From the NCBI GenBank assembly GCA_038049695.1, contig CP142452.1, positions 73,661,501 to 73,725,500 on the forward strand: a DNA stretch of 64,000 bases, in the 5' to 3' direction. Made by a program: the position numbers and the translations under genes. The first letter of the stretch is position 1; every line of letters begins with the position of its first letter. The notes below the pieces were generated by a model. That model ran no database searches and was not told the origin of the DNA. It saw only the letters and a list, made by a program, of their open reading frames with translations. This document shows positions 32,271-46,650 of this stretch, piece by piece. The stretch comes from Cinnamomum chago. Its lineage: Eukaryota; Streptophyta; Magnoliopsida; Laurales; Lauraceae.

Positions 32271-34111
32271 CCAACTTGGATTTTATTTAAAGGAGTCATG
32301 GCTATCTGTGTCCATATTTTGGAAACTATATTTCATGCATCAAATTCTCACAAATTCCCTTAATCTTCTTAATCTCGTCATCTGCCCCGTCACCATAAAT
32401 GGTAGGAAAGTAGAACTCCAACAACATCATCTTATACCTTGGATCTAGGACAGTTGCTACACCCATGATACCACTAATCCAATAAGTATTAAACTTCTCA
32501 AACATATGAAATGTCATATTCTTAATCACAACATTAGAATCCAAACACCACTCCGCCAATGATATTTTAATTTCACAAACTTTTGGAAAATAAATATTAG
32601 CAGTAGGATATGTGGTATCTGAGAAAAACTTAGTCACATTGAAAAATAACTCTGGTTTCTTACAAATATTTATTGCAACCTCCCATTCTTCATCACTTGG
32701 CATGCAATCATAGGATGAGTCACGTTGTTTTAAGCGAAAGAAAACATCCTTGCACATCACAGTAGTAGACAACATAAGATATGTGGAGTTCCAACGAGTC
32801 TTACAGTTTAGAACCAATTTTTTAGCTCTTTCCATATGCAACCGTTGCGCTGTCTCTCCAAATTTTTGTCTTCCCTTTGTTGATGTTATCCAAAATACCA
32901 CGCTATCCCGAAGTTTTTCAACTGCTACCTTAATTACACCCAACCCATCTTGAACAATCAAATTAAGAATATACGCGGCACACTGCATATGCAACAAGGA
33001 CCCGTGCAACAAAAGTGAACTTTTTTTAAGCCTCTCTGAAAGAATTTTAACCATGGCATCATTTGTACTACAATTATCCACGGTCATTATAGACAACTTC
33101 CGGTCAATATTCCATTCCAACAAGCAATCCAAAAGTGAATCCGCAAGAACCTCCTTTGTATGTGGAGAAGGAACATAAATAAACCTGAAACATAAGTAAT
33201 TATTGAGTTTGATTAGTTAAAAAAATATACTTGCTCAATAATTAAGTTCAAACAATCTAAAATAGTATATAAAAAAAAGGAAGTATATACCTCATAACTC
33301 GACTATGTAAATTCCATGAGTAATCAATAAAGTGTGCCGTTACAACCATAAACCCCATCTTTTTGTTACTTGATGTCCACATATCAGTTGTAATGGCAAC
33401 TCTACCTCGATTCTTATCTAACTTTTTCATCACATTCTCTTTCGTACTCTCATAATTGTAGATTTTGAAGATTTATTTCGCTCGATCTTTATTGTATTTC
33501 TGGAAACCATTTTAAACAAAGGTTGCAATGAAGCTACAAATCTTCTAAACCCAAAATGCTCCACTATAGAAAGAGGATACTCATGCAAAATAATCATAAT
33601 TGCGAGTTCCCTCTTTGATGCTTCTTGATCAAAGTGATGGGCAGTCAAACTCATTCTTTCATCAACCTTATTTTGTTGATTCACCAAAACTTGTTGTCTC
33701 ATATCCACAATATCTTTATACTTTCTCTTTGGACATCTCCTAAAATGGTCATGTAGATGCTTGGTCCCATTTTTAGTTTCCCCACCAAAGGATTTGGAAA
33801 AATAATGGCACATTGCCCTATAAACCCCATCAACTGTTTTTCTATCATAATGATTCCACATAGCTGACTTCAATCTTGACTTTCCACCATCATTAGCTTC
33901 AACTTGTTCAGAATTGATAGGACTTGAAGAAGCATTGGATTGATTCTCTTCAGAAGGGATCGTAGGTGATTGCGGACTTTCGGAAATTGGTGAAGAAGTT
34001 TGAGATCCACTAACCATATCACCATTTCCAGGTGAAGATGATGAAGACATTTTAACAAAATCTGCAATAATTCTTTTAGTATTTGCTTGCAATGTGTCAA
34101 CTAGAAAATCC
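32262..34111 (-). pseudogene. hAT transposase, BED zinc finger type (copy 2), truncated
   Basis: ATG at 34092. The first exon keeps the BED-like finger. The second exon (about 33190-32326) is open for some 268 codons and better preserved than copy 1 in the middle: it keeps the stretch HGSLLHMQCAAYILNLIVQDG that copy 1 has lost, plus KTRWNSTY and VLDPRYKM. The C-terminal hAT dimerisation region is missing because of the duplication breakpoint. A small change near 33445-33480 disrupts the end of the first exon. It is non-functional as a transposase. Confidence 0.85.
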
Positions 34112-37090
34112 TGTGAATTAAATTAGATATACAGCTAGCAATAAAAACACCAAGATGAACAACCAAAGAACATAAAACAAGCACCATACCCAACAAGTTG
34201 GCAGTGCAATCACTGGTAATCTAGTGAAGCCCAGTTTCTTTGGTTTTAGGAACTAATGTTACAGTCCAAAATGTGGGAGTAGAATGCACATATAATGAAA
34301 AGCTTTTCAGTAGCAACTACCAACCAATCAACTTTTGGGAGTTGGGAATTGATAGAAAATTCACCTAAAAACATAAACCCATTTCAATATAGACATTGGT
34401 AGAAAATTCAGCAATGACGAGAAGGCTCATCTAAGAGAGAAAATTCAGCCCCAGCCATACATAAAGCTAAATTCTGTTCTACAATACATTGTACTAATAA
34501 GGGAAAAAAGTAAAGAGAAACATGATCTATCATTCGAATGTCATTCTATATAAATTACAAGCGAAGAGAAGAAACTCGGCTGCACAAGTGAGAGAAACAA
34601 GTAAGAGCATTCTATATAAATTACAAGCAAAGAGAAGAAACCCCGTCAAGAAACCCATTAGAATCCCACACATTAGCAGCACCACTCAACAAACAAATGA
34701 CAGCTAAAAGACAACCAAACTGAAGGAATAGGAGAGGCCCAGAGAAGAAACCAAAACAGGGCAGCGAGACCAAACCAAGCAGCAAGAAAGAACACATCAA
34801 AGCAGCTCATGGCTACAAAACAAAAGCTCACCAAAGCCACACAACCAAACACCACCCAGCTCGGCCAACAAAGGGGAACCAAGAAACGAAAACTAACCCC
34901 AAAGCCCCATTGAAACCCATCAAAACCCCAATCAAAATCCCATCTTTTTATTCGACCTTAGTGTGTGATGGAAAAGGGCCAAGATGAAAAGAAGACATGG
35001 GGAGTGTACCTGCTACAGGGGAGGCGTCGCGTGAGGCGGACGAGGAAAGTGAAGGCGTTGTGGTGTCCGGGGGCTGCTGCGTGCATGTGCCCGGCGGAGG
35101 AAGATGATGGTAGGGCGTGAGATGGGTTGCAGGGAGAGGCGAGATGGGTTGCGTAGGATGAAGAGCATCGCCGTCGCGCGATGGAGGAGGACAGATGGAG
35201 ATGGAGGCAAACGGAGTAGGAGATGGAGAGGGTGGTGGGCGATGGAGAGGCTGGAAGGAAGAGATGGGAGATGATGGAGGCCGGCTGGAGTTGATCAGTT
35301 GAGAGACTGAATGGGCTAGGGTTTCGATTTGCTTCTTATGAATAAGGTAAAAATATTTCATTCAGCCCTTTTTTTTTTCTTTGTTTCTAAACGGTACGGT
35401 TAACCGCATACGGTTAAGTATTTTGTATACAGTTAAGTATATAAAATTCTTGAAATGTAGAAAAAATTCTAAAAACATATACTAGTAATTTAAAAAAAAA
35501 AAATAGAATTTATATATGAACTTCAAGTATGTCATATGAATATTAAATCATTATTTATTGTATAGCGCTCTCAATTCATGAGCCTCCTATAGCAAGCCAG
35601 GCTATATTGAAAGTACATACTACATTGAAACCCTCATCATCAAAGCCTTGTCTCAGGCTCCCGGCTGTGACAGTGTCTGCTACATGTATTCTTTTTCTCC
35701 ATTCTAAATCAAGACCCAAATATCAAAATTTTGGTTAGCTTCAGAATTTTTCTTTCAAGGAAAAATAAATTAAATTTTGGATTGACTACAAAGAAAAAGG
35801 TAAATTCATTTTATTTTACATGGTAAAAAGCACATGAATGATTCATCTATGTTGTCTCCATGCCTTTAATAATATTAAAAAAAAAACCTCAACCATGTTG
35901 ACTTATTTGCCTGAAACTCAGGCCCCTTTCAAAACATTAGTCTTCCTAGGGACCATGACCTTTTTCCCAAAATAGAATAAAAAGATCTCCCCGCATAAAT
36001 ATTTTATAAGTGTGGGGCACTGTTAGATTGTTTAATTTTTTTTTAAATTATCTAATATTAATATTATAAATTTTCCTTTTCCTGAAATTTTACTTATTTA
36101 AAGTGAGATTTATTCTTATAAGATTTTCTCTAAGCCCTTGAAGGCCACTAACATACACTTGAAAATATTATATATGCTTTGAGACATTCTTTATAAAAAA
36201 AGACAATATCTTTCTAAAATATCATGAACTCCATCAATACATGGTTTTACTCCATTTCTGGTATTGAACTCCACTCACTAATAAAGAGGTTGATTACATA
36301 TAATTAACATTAGTATAATTTATAGTGTTCTTAGTATGATTAGAATCATATTAAGTTACTAACTATAATTTACCTTGCTATTTCTAATTATATAAGTTAT
36401 TATAAGCGTATAGCATGATGTATCTTGTAATGTTATATCAAATTAGTATAATTTATATTATTATTAGTATGATTAAAATCATACCAATTATAATTTACCT
36501 TGCTATCTCTAATCATATATGTTATTATAAGCTTAAAGCATGATCTATCATTCTATTATATATTTATATCCGTTTTATTTAATATGATTTATCATGTCGC
36601 AATTTAATATTATATATGATTAAAGTAAAATAAGCTTAGATAGATTTTTAAACAACTTTAATTTCATTAAATTTGAATTAGAGGGAATGGGATCATATTA
36701 TATGCTTTTATAATGTCTAGGGTTCATTCAATTACATGTTTAACTTTAAAAAAAGTCTTCAATCAATCTACTTAACTCTTAATAACAACATAAAATCAAT
36801 ATATGCATTTACATATAAATGTGTTTATTTATTATAAAATAAATCTAATATATATATATTTTAGAAGATTATTAATTTCGGGACGGGTTACGGGGTAGGG
36901 CATGGGGCGGTATTCGGGGCGGGGCGGGGTGGGGCAAGAAACATACCCATCCCCGCCCCGCCCTAGATTCGAGGTATATTTTTTTGCCCCCGTCCCCGCC
37001 CCATCTAAGAGTCGAGGTGGGGAAAAGCCGTACGAGGCGGGGGGGCAGGCACTCCGGGTTGGGGCGGGGCGAGCTAAAAATGTCATCCCG
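32262..37090 (-). mobile_element. hAT transposon, second copy, left-truncated
   Basis: Collinear with 17514-22808 but missing the left terminus and the end of the transposase gene, which were cut off by the duplication junction. Near 32276 a further piece is missing relative to copy 1. The right end (GC-rich motifs, ATGTCATCCCGT at about 37079-37090) is present once only. It cannot be mobile without its left end. Confidence 0.8.
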
Positions 37091-38305
37091 TCCTCCTCTC
37101 CCATCTCATCTAAGCAACCAACGGAGGGAGGAAGAAGGAGAAGGAGGAGGACATGATCTCTATCTATATCTCATCACGGTCTCTCCTCTTCGTGTGAGAA
37201 AATCTCGTCAGAACACCCTGCTAAGGCAAAGATCCAGAGATTCCAGGTATCCTTCTCTCCTATTCTCCAATCATGTCTTGATTTCAATCCAAATCAGCAC
37301 TGGCCTAGGTAAGCCATGCCTAGCATCGGGTAGTGTCGGGCCAAGCGACAGGCCACGGCTCCCTGGCCCAGCACAGACCATGCCCGGCACAGCTGGAACG
37401 GTCAATGGGATGCTGGGCCTCTGTGGCCCAGCCCAATTTCATCACTAGGGTTAAATGAAGAAATGCTTAAGTTTTTCTCAGTTTTTAAAAAAGGACATAA
37501 GAAACTAAGTTTTCAGTAGATGGCTTAAATTTTCCATTCATCTTTTAATCAAGGACATCTAACCAAACCACGACAACTTTTCTCCCATTTTCTTTCTAGC
37601 ATCAACTTGATTTAGCCAGATGTCTTTAATTTAAAGAGGAATGGAAAACTAAAATCCTCAATTGAGAACTTAAGGGTTTTTATTTTTTATTTTTTGTGTC
37701 CTTTGTATAAAACTTAGAAGAACTTAAGCCCTTTTCTGAAGTTTTCCCTTAAATGAACGACCCCTCATACTAGGGTGGTGCAGCGGTTTTGGTGGGTTAA
37801 TGACACTTTTGGAATTTTAGGATTGGAGTTTGAATCCCCTGTTTTGTTTCATCCAATCAAAGTTAGGCAATTATGTAAAACCTCTTCTTTGATTGTTTTC
37901 ATTCCTTAAAAGCAATTGAGAGAGTGCATTAGCTGGCATGAGATTTTACACAGTTGACTAATTTTGAACGGACGAAATAGTATCTTCTTGTTTCTACGAA
38001 ACAGGTGGAATCCGGATCCCCTGTTTCTACGGATCAAGACTCTTAGAAGCACCGAGTTAAGCTTTGAGTGAGTTCTGGATATGGCTGTCCAAATCACTGC
38101 GTCCAATTGATAACTTATTTATATATTTAATAATAAAAATCACATATTAAATATTAAAAATGCATATTTTAAGTTTTTTTTCAAGTTAAAATGGATTATT
38201 GAATAAATTATTTCAAAACCTGACCTAATTCATACTTGTCTTGAAGAAGGTATCACCACTCTTAAACCCAAGATAAGTCAAACATGGAGCAAGATGAGTG
38301 TGATT
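34112..38305. other. Non-coding unit DNA (X2), parallel to 19398-24026
   Basis: Collinear with X1 at roughly 97-99% identity by eye where compared. Contains the leader-like GC-rich block (about 34980-35300), AT-rich DNA, one copy of the hAT right end (36726-37154), the GC-rich block at 37302-37445 and ordinary sequence to 38297. No gene was recognised. Confidence 0.55.
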
Positions 38306-39780
38306 TAAGGTTGAAAAAAATCGGCCGATACCGATTAGCGGAGTGCTTGTCAGAGTGATCGAGCAGATTGACCAGAGGCTAGAGTTCAGGTTGATTGGCA
38401 GAGTGCTCTACTATTAGGACCGATTGTGTGTGCCGGATATTCAGGAGCTGAAGGACGAGATCCTCGTAGATGCACACCATAGCAGATACTCGATTCACCC
38501 CGGCAGCACCAAGATGTACCAGAACCTGAGGAGCTATTATTGGTGGAACAACATGAAGAAGGAGATAGCGCACTATGTCTCCAGGTGCTTGACGTGTCAG
38601 CAGATCAAGGTCGAACACCAGAAGCCGCCAGGACTACTTCACCAGCTCGACATACCTAAGTGGAAGTGGGAGCATATCACCATAGACTTCATCGCAGGAC
38701 TCCCAGCCACCAGGAGACGCCACGACGACATTTGGGTGATTGTGGATCGACTGACTAAGTCAGCTCACTTCTTGACAGTTTCGATGAAGGCAGGACTCGA
38801 CGTCCTTGCTAAGTTGTACGTGGATAGGATTGTCTCGTTGCACGGAGTTCCAGCTTCGATTGTTTCGGACAGAGACCCGCGTTTCACTTCTCATTTCTAA
38901 GAGAGTCTACAGCAGGCCTTGGGCACCAAGTTGAGTTTCAGCACAGCTTATCATCCTCAGACAGACGGACAGACAGAGCGCACCAACCAAACACTTGAAG
39001 ACATGTTGAGAGCCTGTGTCTTGGACTTCAAGGAGAATTGGGAGGATTCCTTGCCGTTGTGCGAGTTTGCCTACAACAACAGCTACCATTCGAGCATCAA
39101 GATGGCACCGTTCGAGGCTCTGTACGGGAGGAGATGTAAGACCCCAATATGTTGGGAAGAAGTTGGTGTCAGGAGTTCCCATGGTCCATCCATAGTCAGC
39201 GACACCAACGAGAAGGTTCGGCAGATAGTCGAGAACCTGAAGGTCAGCCGCAGCCGACAAAAGAGCTATGCAGACAACCGGCGCAGACCTCTCGAGTTTC
39301 AGAAAGGAGACAGAGTTTTCCTGAAGGTTTCTCCGGCCAGAGGTACCCTTAGGTTTGGCGAGAAGGGTAAGCTAGCGCGGAGATACGTCGGACCGTTCGA
39401 GATCAGGTCGAGAGTTGGAGACGTTGCTTACAAGCTTCAGCTACCCCCAGAGCTATCAGGAGTGCACGATGTGTTCCACATCTCTATGCTGAAGAAGTAC
39501 GTAGAGGACCCTACACACATTCTTCATCATCAGCCACTCAACATCCAGCCAGACGCTTCGTACGTCGCCAGGCCAGTTGCGATCATCGACACCAAGGAGC
39601 AGGTGCTCCGGACCCGAACCATTCATTGGGTGAAGGTTCAGTGGGAGCATCACACTCCGGAAGAGGCTACATGGGAGCTACGCGACCAAGTGGAGAAGGA
39701 CTACCCACATCTTCTACCTCAGGTATGTTCTGATCTTGTATTTACATTTGGGGACCAAATGTTTTAAAAGGAGGGAATGA

Positions 39781-42700
39781 TGTGAGGCCCCACCCTTTGT
39801 GGGCCCTCTAATTTATATTTTAAATGCTAATTAATACTAATTATTATTAATTATTGCTAATTATGCTAATTAGGTGTTAATCAGGGTAATTAGATAGATT
39901 TTCCCTAAGTTGTAGTTAGACTAGCTTAGTTGAGTTAGCAATTTGGTTAGTAGGGTGTTTTGGGTAATTCTAGGGTTTATTAGTGCAGGGAGGCCCTTAC
40001 TAGGGTTTTTAGTAAACTATAAGAGGCTTATTGCAAAAGGCATCTTCTAGAACTTTCTACCTAAAGACCCTAATGCCCCTAGCCCTAACCCTAATCCTAT
40101 GCAACCCCAAAGGTTATTCCTGTCATTAGCCACCCCCAAAAATCTATAAATTAGCACAAATCCCAAGGCAAATCCTACTACTATTCCTCCCCCATTTTCT
40201 CTCTTCTTCCTCTCTCATTTCCTTTCCTAAGCTACTATTATGCTGGAGGATTTTTCCTAGGAGCTACAACCACTTCATCTTCTCCATTTAGCTTGGGATT
40301 TCTCTATTTCTCTATTTCTCTATCTTTCTCTACAACCTTCTACTCAATCAAAGGCAAGTGCATATTATACTCTTAACTTAGGTTTATATTCTGTGCATTT
40401 GATTCATTTGATTTCTAGTTCTGTTATTTTCAATATGTTAGAACTACCATGGAGCTTAGTCTTGATTGGATGGTTGGACATTGATGGATGGGGGTTTCAC
40501 CCTCATTTGGAAGATCAATGGGCCAAAATGATGTTGATTAATGGGCATTGGAGTGATTCTATGTTTTGTGATGATTTGGTGAAGTTTGGGAAGGATTGGA
40601 AGTGGTTTGGAGGAAAAACGAGCAAAAATGGAAAAGTCCCTGAAACTGTGTTTTTCCCAGTTTTCGTGCATCAGGTCGAACTGGGTGTCCACCTGCAGTG
40701 TACCCGGTCGACCGGCCTGTAGGGCCCGGTCGACCGGGAACACTAGAAATTGGAAAAACAGGGCTCCCAGTTAAATTATGCAAGCACTGACTTTTCAGTG
40801 TACCCAGTCGACCAGGCCCTGCAGGCCGGTCGACCGGGAACACTGCATTCTGAGAAACTTAGCTCCCAGTTGGAGATGCTCTGCAGACTTTTTTCCAATG
40901 TTCTAGACACTGTATTTTGGGAAAAACTGGCCCTCAGTTAATTTTTCCAGCAGAGATTCATTTCAGTTAGCCAGGTCGACCTAGCCCTGCCCAGGTCGAC
41001 CCGGTATACACTGTTTTGCAGGAATTGACTAAAAGTTGGTTTTTCACTTGAAATTCAGACACTTTATGTTCAGGTCGACCTAGTACCTAGGATTTTGCAG
41101 TAGAAAATGTTTAAAGCTGGGACATCAATCTTTCTAGGGTTTTTGGTGTATGCGGTCAATCACCCAGGCCAGGAGGTTGACCGGACACGCTGGGAATCCT
41201 TAGAAACGAAATAAGTCTTCCAGGAGGCCTAACCTAGATTTTCCAGTGCACTCGGTTGATCCACCAGGCCAGGAGGTCAACCGAGCACACTACACATCAG
41301 GTCCACCTGGGGGACAACCCCAAGTGTGCCAGGTCGACCCAGCCCGTGCCAGGTCGACCCAGCACACTGGGAAACCCTGATTTTCCAGTTTTCAACATTT
41401 AGGAGTTGTGATCAGTTGTGGGGCCCATTGACCATCCAAATGGACATTTATCAATGTATTAAGCCCGAGTCAACGGTGTCGCTCAACCTTGACTCGTGGG
41501 GACCACCGATTAGGGTTTTGGTCGTTTAATCTAAGATGATTTGACCCCTAAGAGTTGTCTATGATGCCCGTAACCTCATAAGCACCAAACACAGTATCAT
41601 ATGGCATCAGTGACTTCGTTTAGAGATCAAATTACCGGAGATGGACCTGAACCTGAACGTGGTCCATTACCTAGGATTGGACTGTTGTTATTCCCTGTTG
41701 ATTCCCTTATTGAAGTTCATACTTCACTTCTATTGTTTACTGTCACTCTTATATCCTTAGCATAGTTGTTAACTGTTAATTAAATATAAATGGAGGACCT
41801 GAACTAGGATATCTTAGAGGTGACCCGTTGATATGATTTGGAGAACACTGACCCGTGTTTATGGCTAGGCAGGCCCTTATTGGGCCTAAGTGTGGAGATG
41901 TGTACCTTTAGTTGGAAAAGGTAGTTATATTGGGCTTTTAAGTCATGATGGATTAGAATGAACTGTTTATCAGTAGTAAATGGATTTGATGCCTCGTTTG
42001 GACGGTTTTAGACCAAGCTATGTATTGATGGGCCTTGGTATGGATCCAACGAGTGAGCTTGGACTTGGAATATAATCCATAGACTGATTGTTGTATGAAC
42101 CTCTTAGAGACTTGGTTAGGACCTTGTTCACGCAAGGCAAAGCCTAGACAGACACAGACCTTTAGAGTTATTTTTGAGTCGGCATAGACATTCACTCGGT
42201 TGATTTAAGCTCAGCCTGTGGACTGATCATCCCCGGTAGGAGCTATTATAAGTGTTGAGGAGCTATCATGATGAGCTATGTTGTTAAGACGGATGGTGTG
42301 ATACCGTGTTCGGTCTTGAGTGATGAGTGTGATGAGATTGATGAGTGATTTGCGGGATTAGTAATTCCCAGCACTGGTGAGATTTCCCCGCCACAACCGT
42401 GTTCAGTATGGGAGGGTCGCGGCATAATATCCCGCGGTATTCCAGCTCGTGTGATTGTGTCATTTTGTAGTAGATTAGATGTTGTATATTTACTATGATT
42501 CCTTATGCTTATCTTGCTCAACTGCCTAGTTCTTTTACCTTGTTATTCTTTAATTTATATACCTGTCTCTATTCATTTGATATATATATATCCTGTGTTA
42601 TTAGTATACTGTGACTTGTCAGATCTTTTAGATTTGACCCATCTTTGGTGCTTAGGCCTTGACTCAGAGATCCCAGAGGATGCGCTAGCGTTAGTAGAGG

Positions 42701-43108
42701 CGCCTGTCATCGGAGACTACGGATGGGGCTCGGCCGACCCGGATGTCGAGCCGGAGGGCGGAGATGAGTTACCTGGGTTTTGAGGGCACTTACTTATTTT
42801 GGGTTCTGAGAGAATTTTGTAGGTGAGCCGGGTAGTCATGAAAAATGTATTAACTTTTGATTAACAACTGATACTTTTAACTAGACTGTAGTTCTGCTCA
42901 CACTTTACTTATATATTGATACCAAATGCTTCCGCTTTATTTATTATGCTTCCGCACATTTAACCATTGAGTTTATATTGGTCAAAAGTTTTAAATTGGA
43001 CCTCACTGCGGGCCTACGATCTTGGAAGTTCTCGGATTTTTCGGGAAGTAGCGCGCCAATTTCGAGTATTCGAACGACTTTATCGGTATCCAGAATTGGG
43101 GCGTTACA
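39781..43108 (+). repeat. 3' LTR of the gypsy element, 3.3 kb
   Basis: Starts TGTGAGGCCC directly after the purine-rich tract and ends at GGGGCGTTACA. It is unusually long and has a cluster of GGTCGACC-type palindromes at about 40700-41360. No gene was found in it. Confidence 0.8.
40700..41360. repeat. Cluster of GGTCGACC palindromes in the gypsy LTR
   Basis: About a dozen perfect or one-off copies of GGTCGACC, several extended to CCCGGTCGACCGGG, occur within 660 bases, often next to 'cactg' and 'ttttccag'. Clear sites lie near 40705, 40727, 40828, 40977, 41001, 41073, 41331 and 41349. Several are paired (GGTCGACCGGCC ... GGCCGGTCGACC), giving potential hairpins. Confidence 0.7.
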
Positions 43109-43111
43109 TGT

Positions 43112-44204
43112 TGTGTCCTTAACATGTTTTATGTTTTGAATTGATCTATTGTTTTGGATGCATCACCATTTGATTCAATCAAAGTAGTACTTTATTTGGT
43201 AAATCTATGTAGATCATGTTAATGAAAGAATCTTTGAAATCATATATATATGTAACATGATTCATATACTTGGTTGAATCTTTGGTTGTTGTTTTTCATC
43301 ATAAGAAAATCTCGTTCAAATATATCTTATGTTTTGGATTCAACATCTTTACAATTCATATGTAACTTTGTTTTAAAGTTTCACAACTTGCTTTGCTTTG
43401 ATAGGTATATCATTTTCAAGTTGTTTTTATAATTACATATGATTTGTCCCCTTATTTCAATCAAATCTATTTTTATGTTTTATGAGCTACATTGTTGATT
43501 TGATTGACATCCCTATGCATCACATGTTTTGTTCTTAGATTTTCACAACTTGTTTAGGATACAAATGTATATCTTGTACAAGTTATTTTTAACATGTGAC
43601 TTGCATTCTTTCCTCAATCATAAATGTTTTTATGAGCTAAAACTTTCAAAAGCCTTAGGCATACATTTATGAGCTTTCATTTTAAAAATGATTGAGGACA
43701 TCATACATACACATTGAGTATGATAGTGTGTGTGTATGAATTAGTTTTTCACTTCCATATCCGCCTAATTAAGAGGCATTGTAATGAGCTATAAATTGTA
43801 TCTCCATCAAGTGTATTATAGACACTAATTAGAGAGATAACCAACCTATGGTTGAAGAGTTTATTGCTTAGCCTAAGAAAAGCATAATGTAAAGGTTATT
43901 GCTTAGCCTTGAAAAGCATATTGTAAAGGTTATTGCTTAGCCTATTGAAAAGCTAGTGGAAATCCGGTGGGGTGTTGGATCACAAGCCGGTAGTGGATGT
44001 AGGCATTGAGGCCGAACCACTATAAATCCTTGTGTGATAGTGCTTGCTTTTGTGGTGATTGTTTTCATTAAGCTTCCGCATTTTGTTTGATAATCATCAC
44101 TTGTGACTAGTTGGTTTTAAAGAAGTTAAAATTGATTAAAATTGGTCATAATTGGAGCTCACCCTATTCAGCCCCCCTTTAGGGTTCGGATCCCCGGACT
44201 TTCA
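43112..44204 (+). mobile_element. Solo LTR, Ty1/copia-type
   Basis: This 1,093-base fossil begins TGTGTCC and ends GGACTTTCA, flanked by CATGT at 43107-43111 and 44205-44209. It inserted exactly at the downstream edge of the gypsy LTR: the CA of the left CATGT is the gypsy terminus. The end region ('gtggatgtaggcattgaggc', 'cgaaccactataaa', the CCCCCCTTTAGGG run) resembles plant Ty1/copia LTRs. A ~35-base unit ('ttattgcttagcct' plus 'aaaagcat') repeats three times at 43859-43955. No internal region remains. Confidence 0.8.
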
Positions 44205-46650
44205 CATGTCACTTGAAGAATCCTAACTACAGTAGAAGACTTCTCATAAGGCCCACTATTCAAACAGATGAAATGTCTCACATGGCAGGGTCCGCAGTGG
44301 TTGCAAATTTGAAATTATTAATGGATTATTCAAAGAGTATCATTCTGATTGGAACAAAAGAAAGAAGAGTTTGAATCATCCACATCTAATGTCTTTTCAA
44401 AAATGGAAGTTGTGCAGAGATAGAATCCATCGCAAATCAAATTTTAAAAGCTAATCCCGTTTTTCTCAGGACAACTCATCTTCAAATGGCCATAACTTTC
44501 AATCCGACTGTCGGATCGATGAAATTTACCTACCATTGGAAAGCCTATTCAGAGTAGATACTCGTGGAGCCCAAGAATGTGCAAATCAGAGCTATATTGA
44601 CAAAGTTCTGGGTCCAGAGATTTTCATATTCATTTTTAGACTGGATTGCAATTAAATCCACACCGTTGATAATCAATTGCTGCACATCCCTTGTGGGACC
44701 CCATTTGAAGATTAGCCAAGCCACCTAGAGGTTTCCAGAAGCATCCACCTCATTCAAATTCAAAAAGGATAAGAGATATACCTTATCAATGAAGATAAAT
44801 CAAATCTGCAAAGAAGGTGTCCAGATTCAATGTATCTATAAGATAACGGAAGAAATAAAAGGAACCAAAAGGTAGCATACGAGAGTAGCTCCCTCCCCTG
44901 GACGTCCATTATCATTCTCTCTCCTCTTTCTCTAATTAATAGAATTTAAGAGTTATTTTTGGGTATTCTGGAGCCCTGTTCTAGAAATTAGGATTTTTAG
45001 AAAAGAGATTTATGAGAGACCATTGTACAAGGAGATGCTATCAATGAAATTACTTATGGAGTTCTTTTCGATGGCTGGCTAGATTTCTGGATTGGCGCAC
45101 ACGGATGAAGCTAAGTAGATCTTTAATCTAATCTATGTGATTCTTCTATTACTTTCTTGTCTCTTTTAAATGTATGCTCTATTAGAATAATAGATCTGTC
45201 TTTATGCTTTGAGCAACCTCTATTTTGATTTCTAGTGAAAATAGTTTGATGATTTATACTTATTTTGATATATTATGCTTAGGACTGAAATCCTTTGAGA
45301 GTTTATGCTTAATTTGATGAGTCATGCTATGATTTTTCATTCTTTTATGAGGCGAAGGAGGTCTTGGGTTGTAACCTTATTCTTTATATTAAAAATTGAT
45401 TTTTGCGAAAGACAAATCCTCCGGATCCAAAACATTGATTTGTTTATGATCTGAGTTAATTTTTTTAGACAAATAGTAGAATAATTGCATGGATGGATTA
45501 ATTATCTTGCTTAGTGGATTCTGGATGCTCCGATCTGCTTTATATATTTGATTGGTTTGTGCTTCTGAATTTTTTTAGTTTTTTTTTCTTGGATCTCAAT
45601 TACTTATTAGTCTTTGATTAAAAAAATCAGATTTTAAATTTTAACTTAGTAGTGCTCCTTGTGGGATTCGACCTGTACTTGCCACTGTCTCAAAAGGACA
45701 GCTGTGCACTTGTAGTATTAAAAGATTGAATTTAATTCACATCAATTTGCATAAGGCTTGTATGTGGGGTCCACGTGGTGAATTCTTCAATTTTCTTCTT
45801 TTAAATCTTTAATTCAGCAATGCAGGGCCCAGGATAACTATGTGTGCTTGAAAGTGAGCTCCTTGACAGATGCCTGCAATTCTCATTTTCTGCACATTCT
45901 AATACTAAAGAGCCCATATTGAAGCGGGACCCATCCGGACAGAGTTCTACTTCAACTGGGACTCTTTGGAGAAAATTTGCAAAACAATCTAAGTTAATGC
46001 AGAAAATGTAAGAAAAGTATGAAAGTTCAGGTTCCTAGGTGAAAATGCATGAAATGATGAAGTTAGATGAAAAATGATGCAATTCACCCAATTAAATTTC
46101 TAATCCATCATAAAATAACGCGTAAATGTGCAAATTCATGAGCTCAACACAAATCAATAAAAGGAGGGGTCCACTCATCATTTCACTTGAAGAATCCTAA
46201 CTACAGTAGAAGACTTCTCATAGGGCTCACTATTCAAACAGATAAAATGTCTCACATGGCAGGGTCCGCAGTGGTTGCAAATTTGAAATTATTAATGGAT
46301 AATTCAAAGAGTATCATTCTGATTGGAACAAAAGAAAGAAGAGTTTGAATCATCCACTTCTAATGTCCTTTCAAAAATGGAAGTTGTGCAGAGATAGAAT
46401 CCATCGCAAATCAAAATTTAAAAGCTAATCCCGTTTTTCTCATGACAACTCATCTTCAAATGGCCATAACTTTCAATCCGACTGTCAGATCGATGAAATT
46501 TACCTACCGTTGGAAAGCCTATTCAGAGTAGATACTCGTGGAGCCCAAGAATGTGGAAATCAGAGCTATATTGATAAAGTTCTGGGTCCAGAGATTTTCA
46601 TATTCATTTTTAGATGAGATTGCAATTAAATCCACACTGTTGATAATCAA

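Larger units (their letters stand above)
38333..43108 (+). mobile_element. 5'-truncated Ty3/gypsy chromovirus-type retrotransposon
   Basis: This fossil has only the 3' part of pol, a purine-rich tract ending at 39780, and the 3' LTR (39781-43108, from TGTGAGGCC to GCGTTACA). The 5' LTR, gag, protease and reverse transcriptase are missing. The coding remnant at about 38424-39767 shows the integrase zinc-binding region, integrase core and a C-terminal chromodomain-like end typical of the Tekay/Del group. It has at least one break besides the truncation. With one LTR it cannot be dated directly, but it sits inside a segment duplicated at about 3% divergence and is younger than that event. Confidence 0.85.

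Noticed and set aside
40393-42783. Several 60-110 codon frames inside the gypsy LTR
   Set aside because: LTR sequence with palindromic repeats; no protein family recognised.
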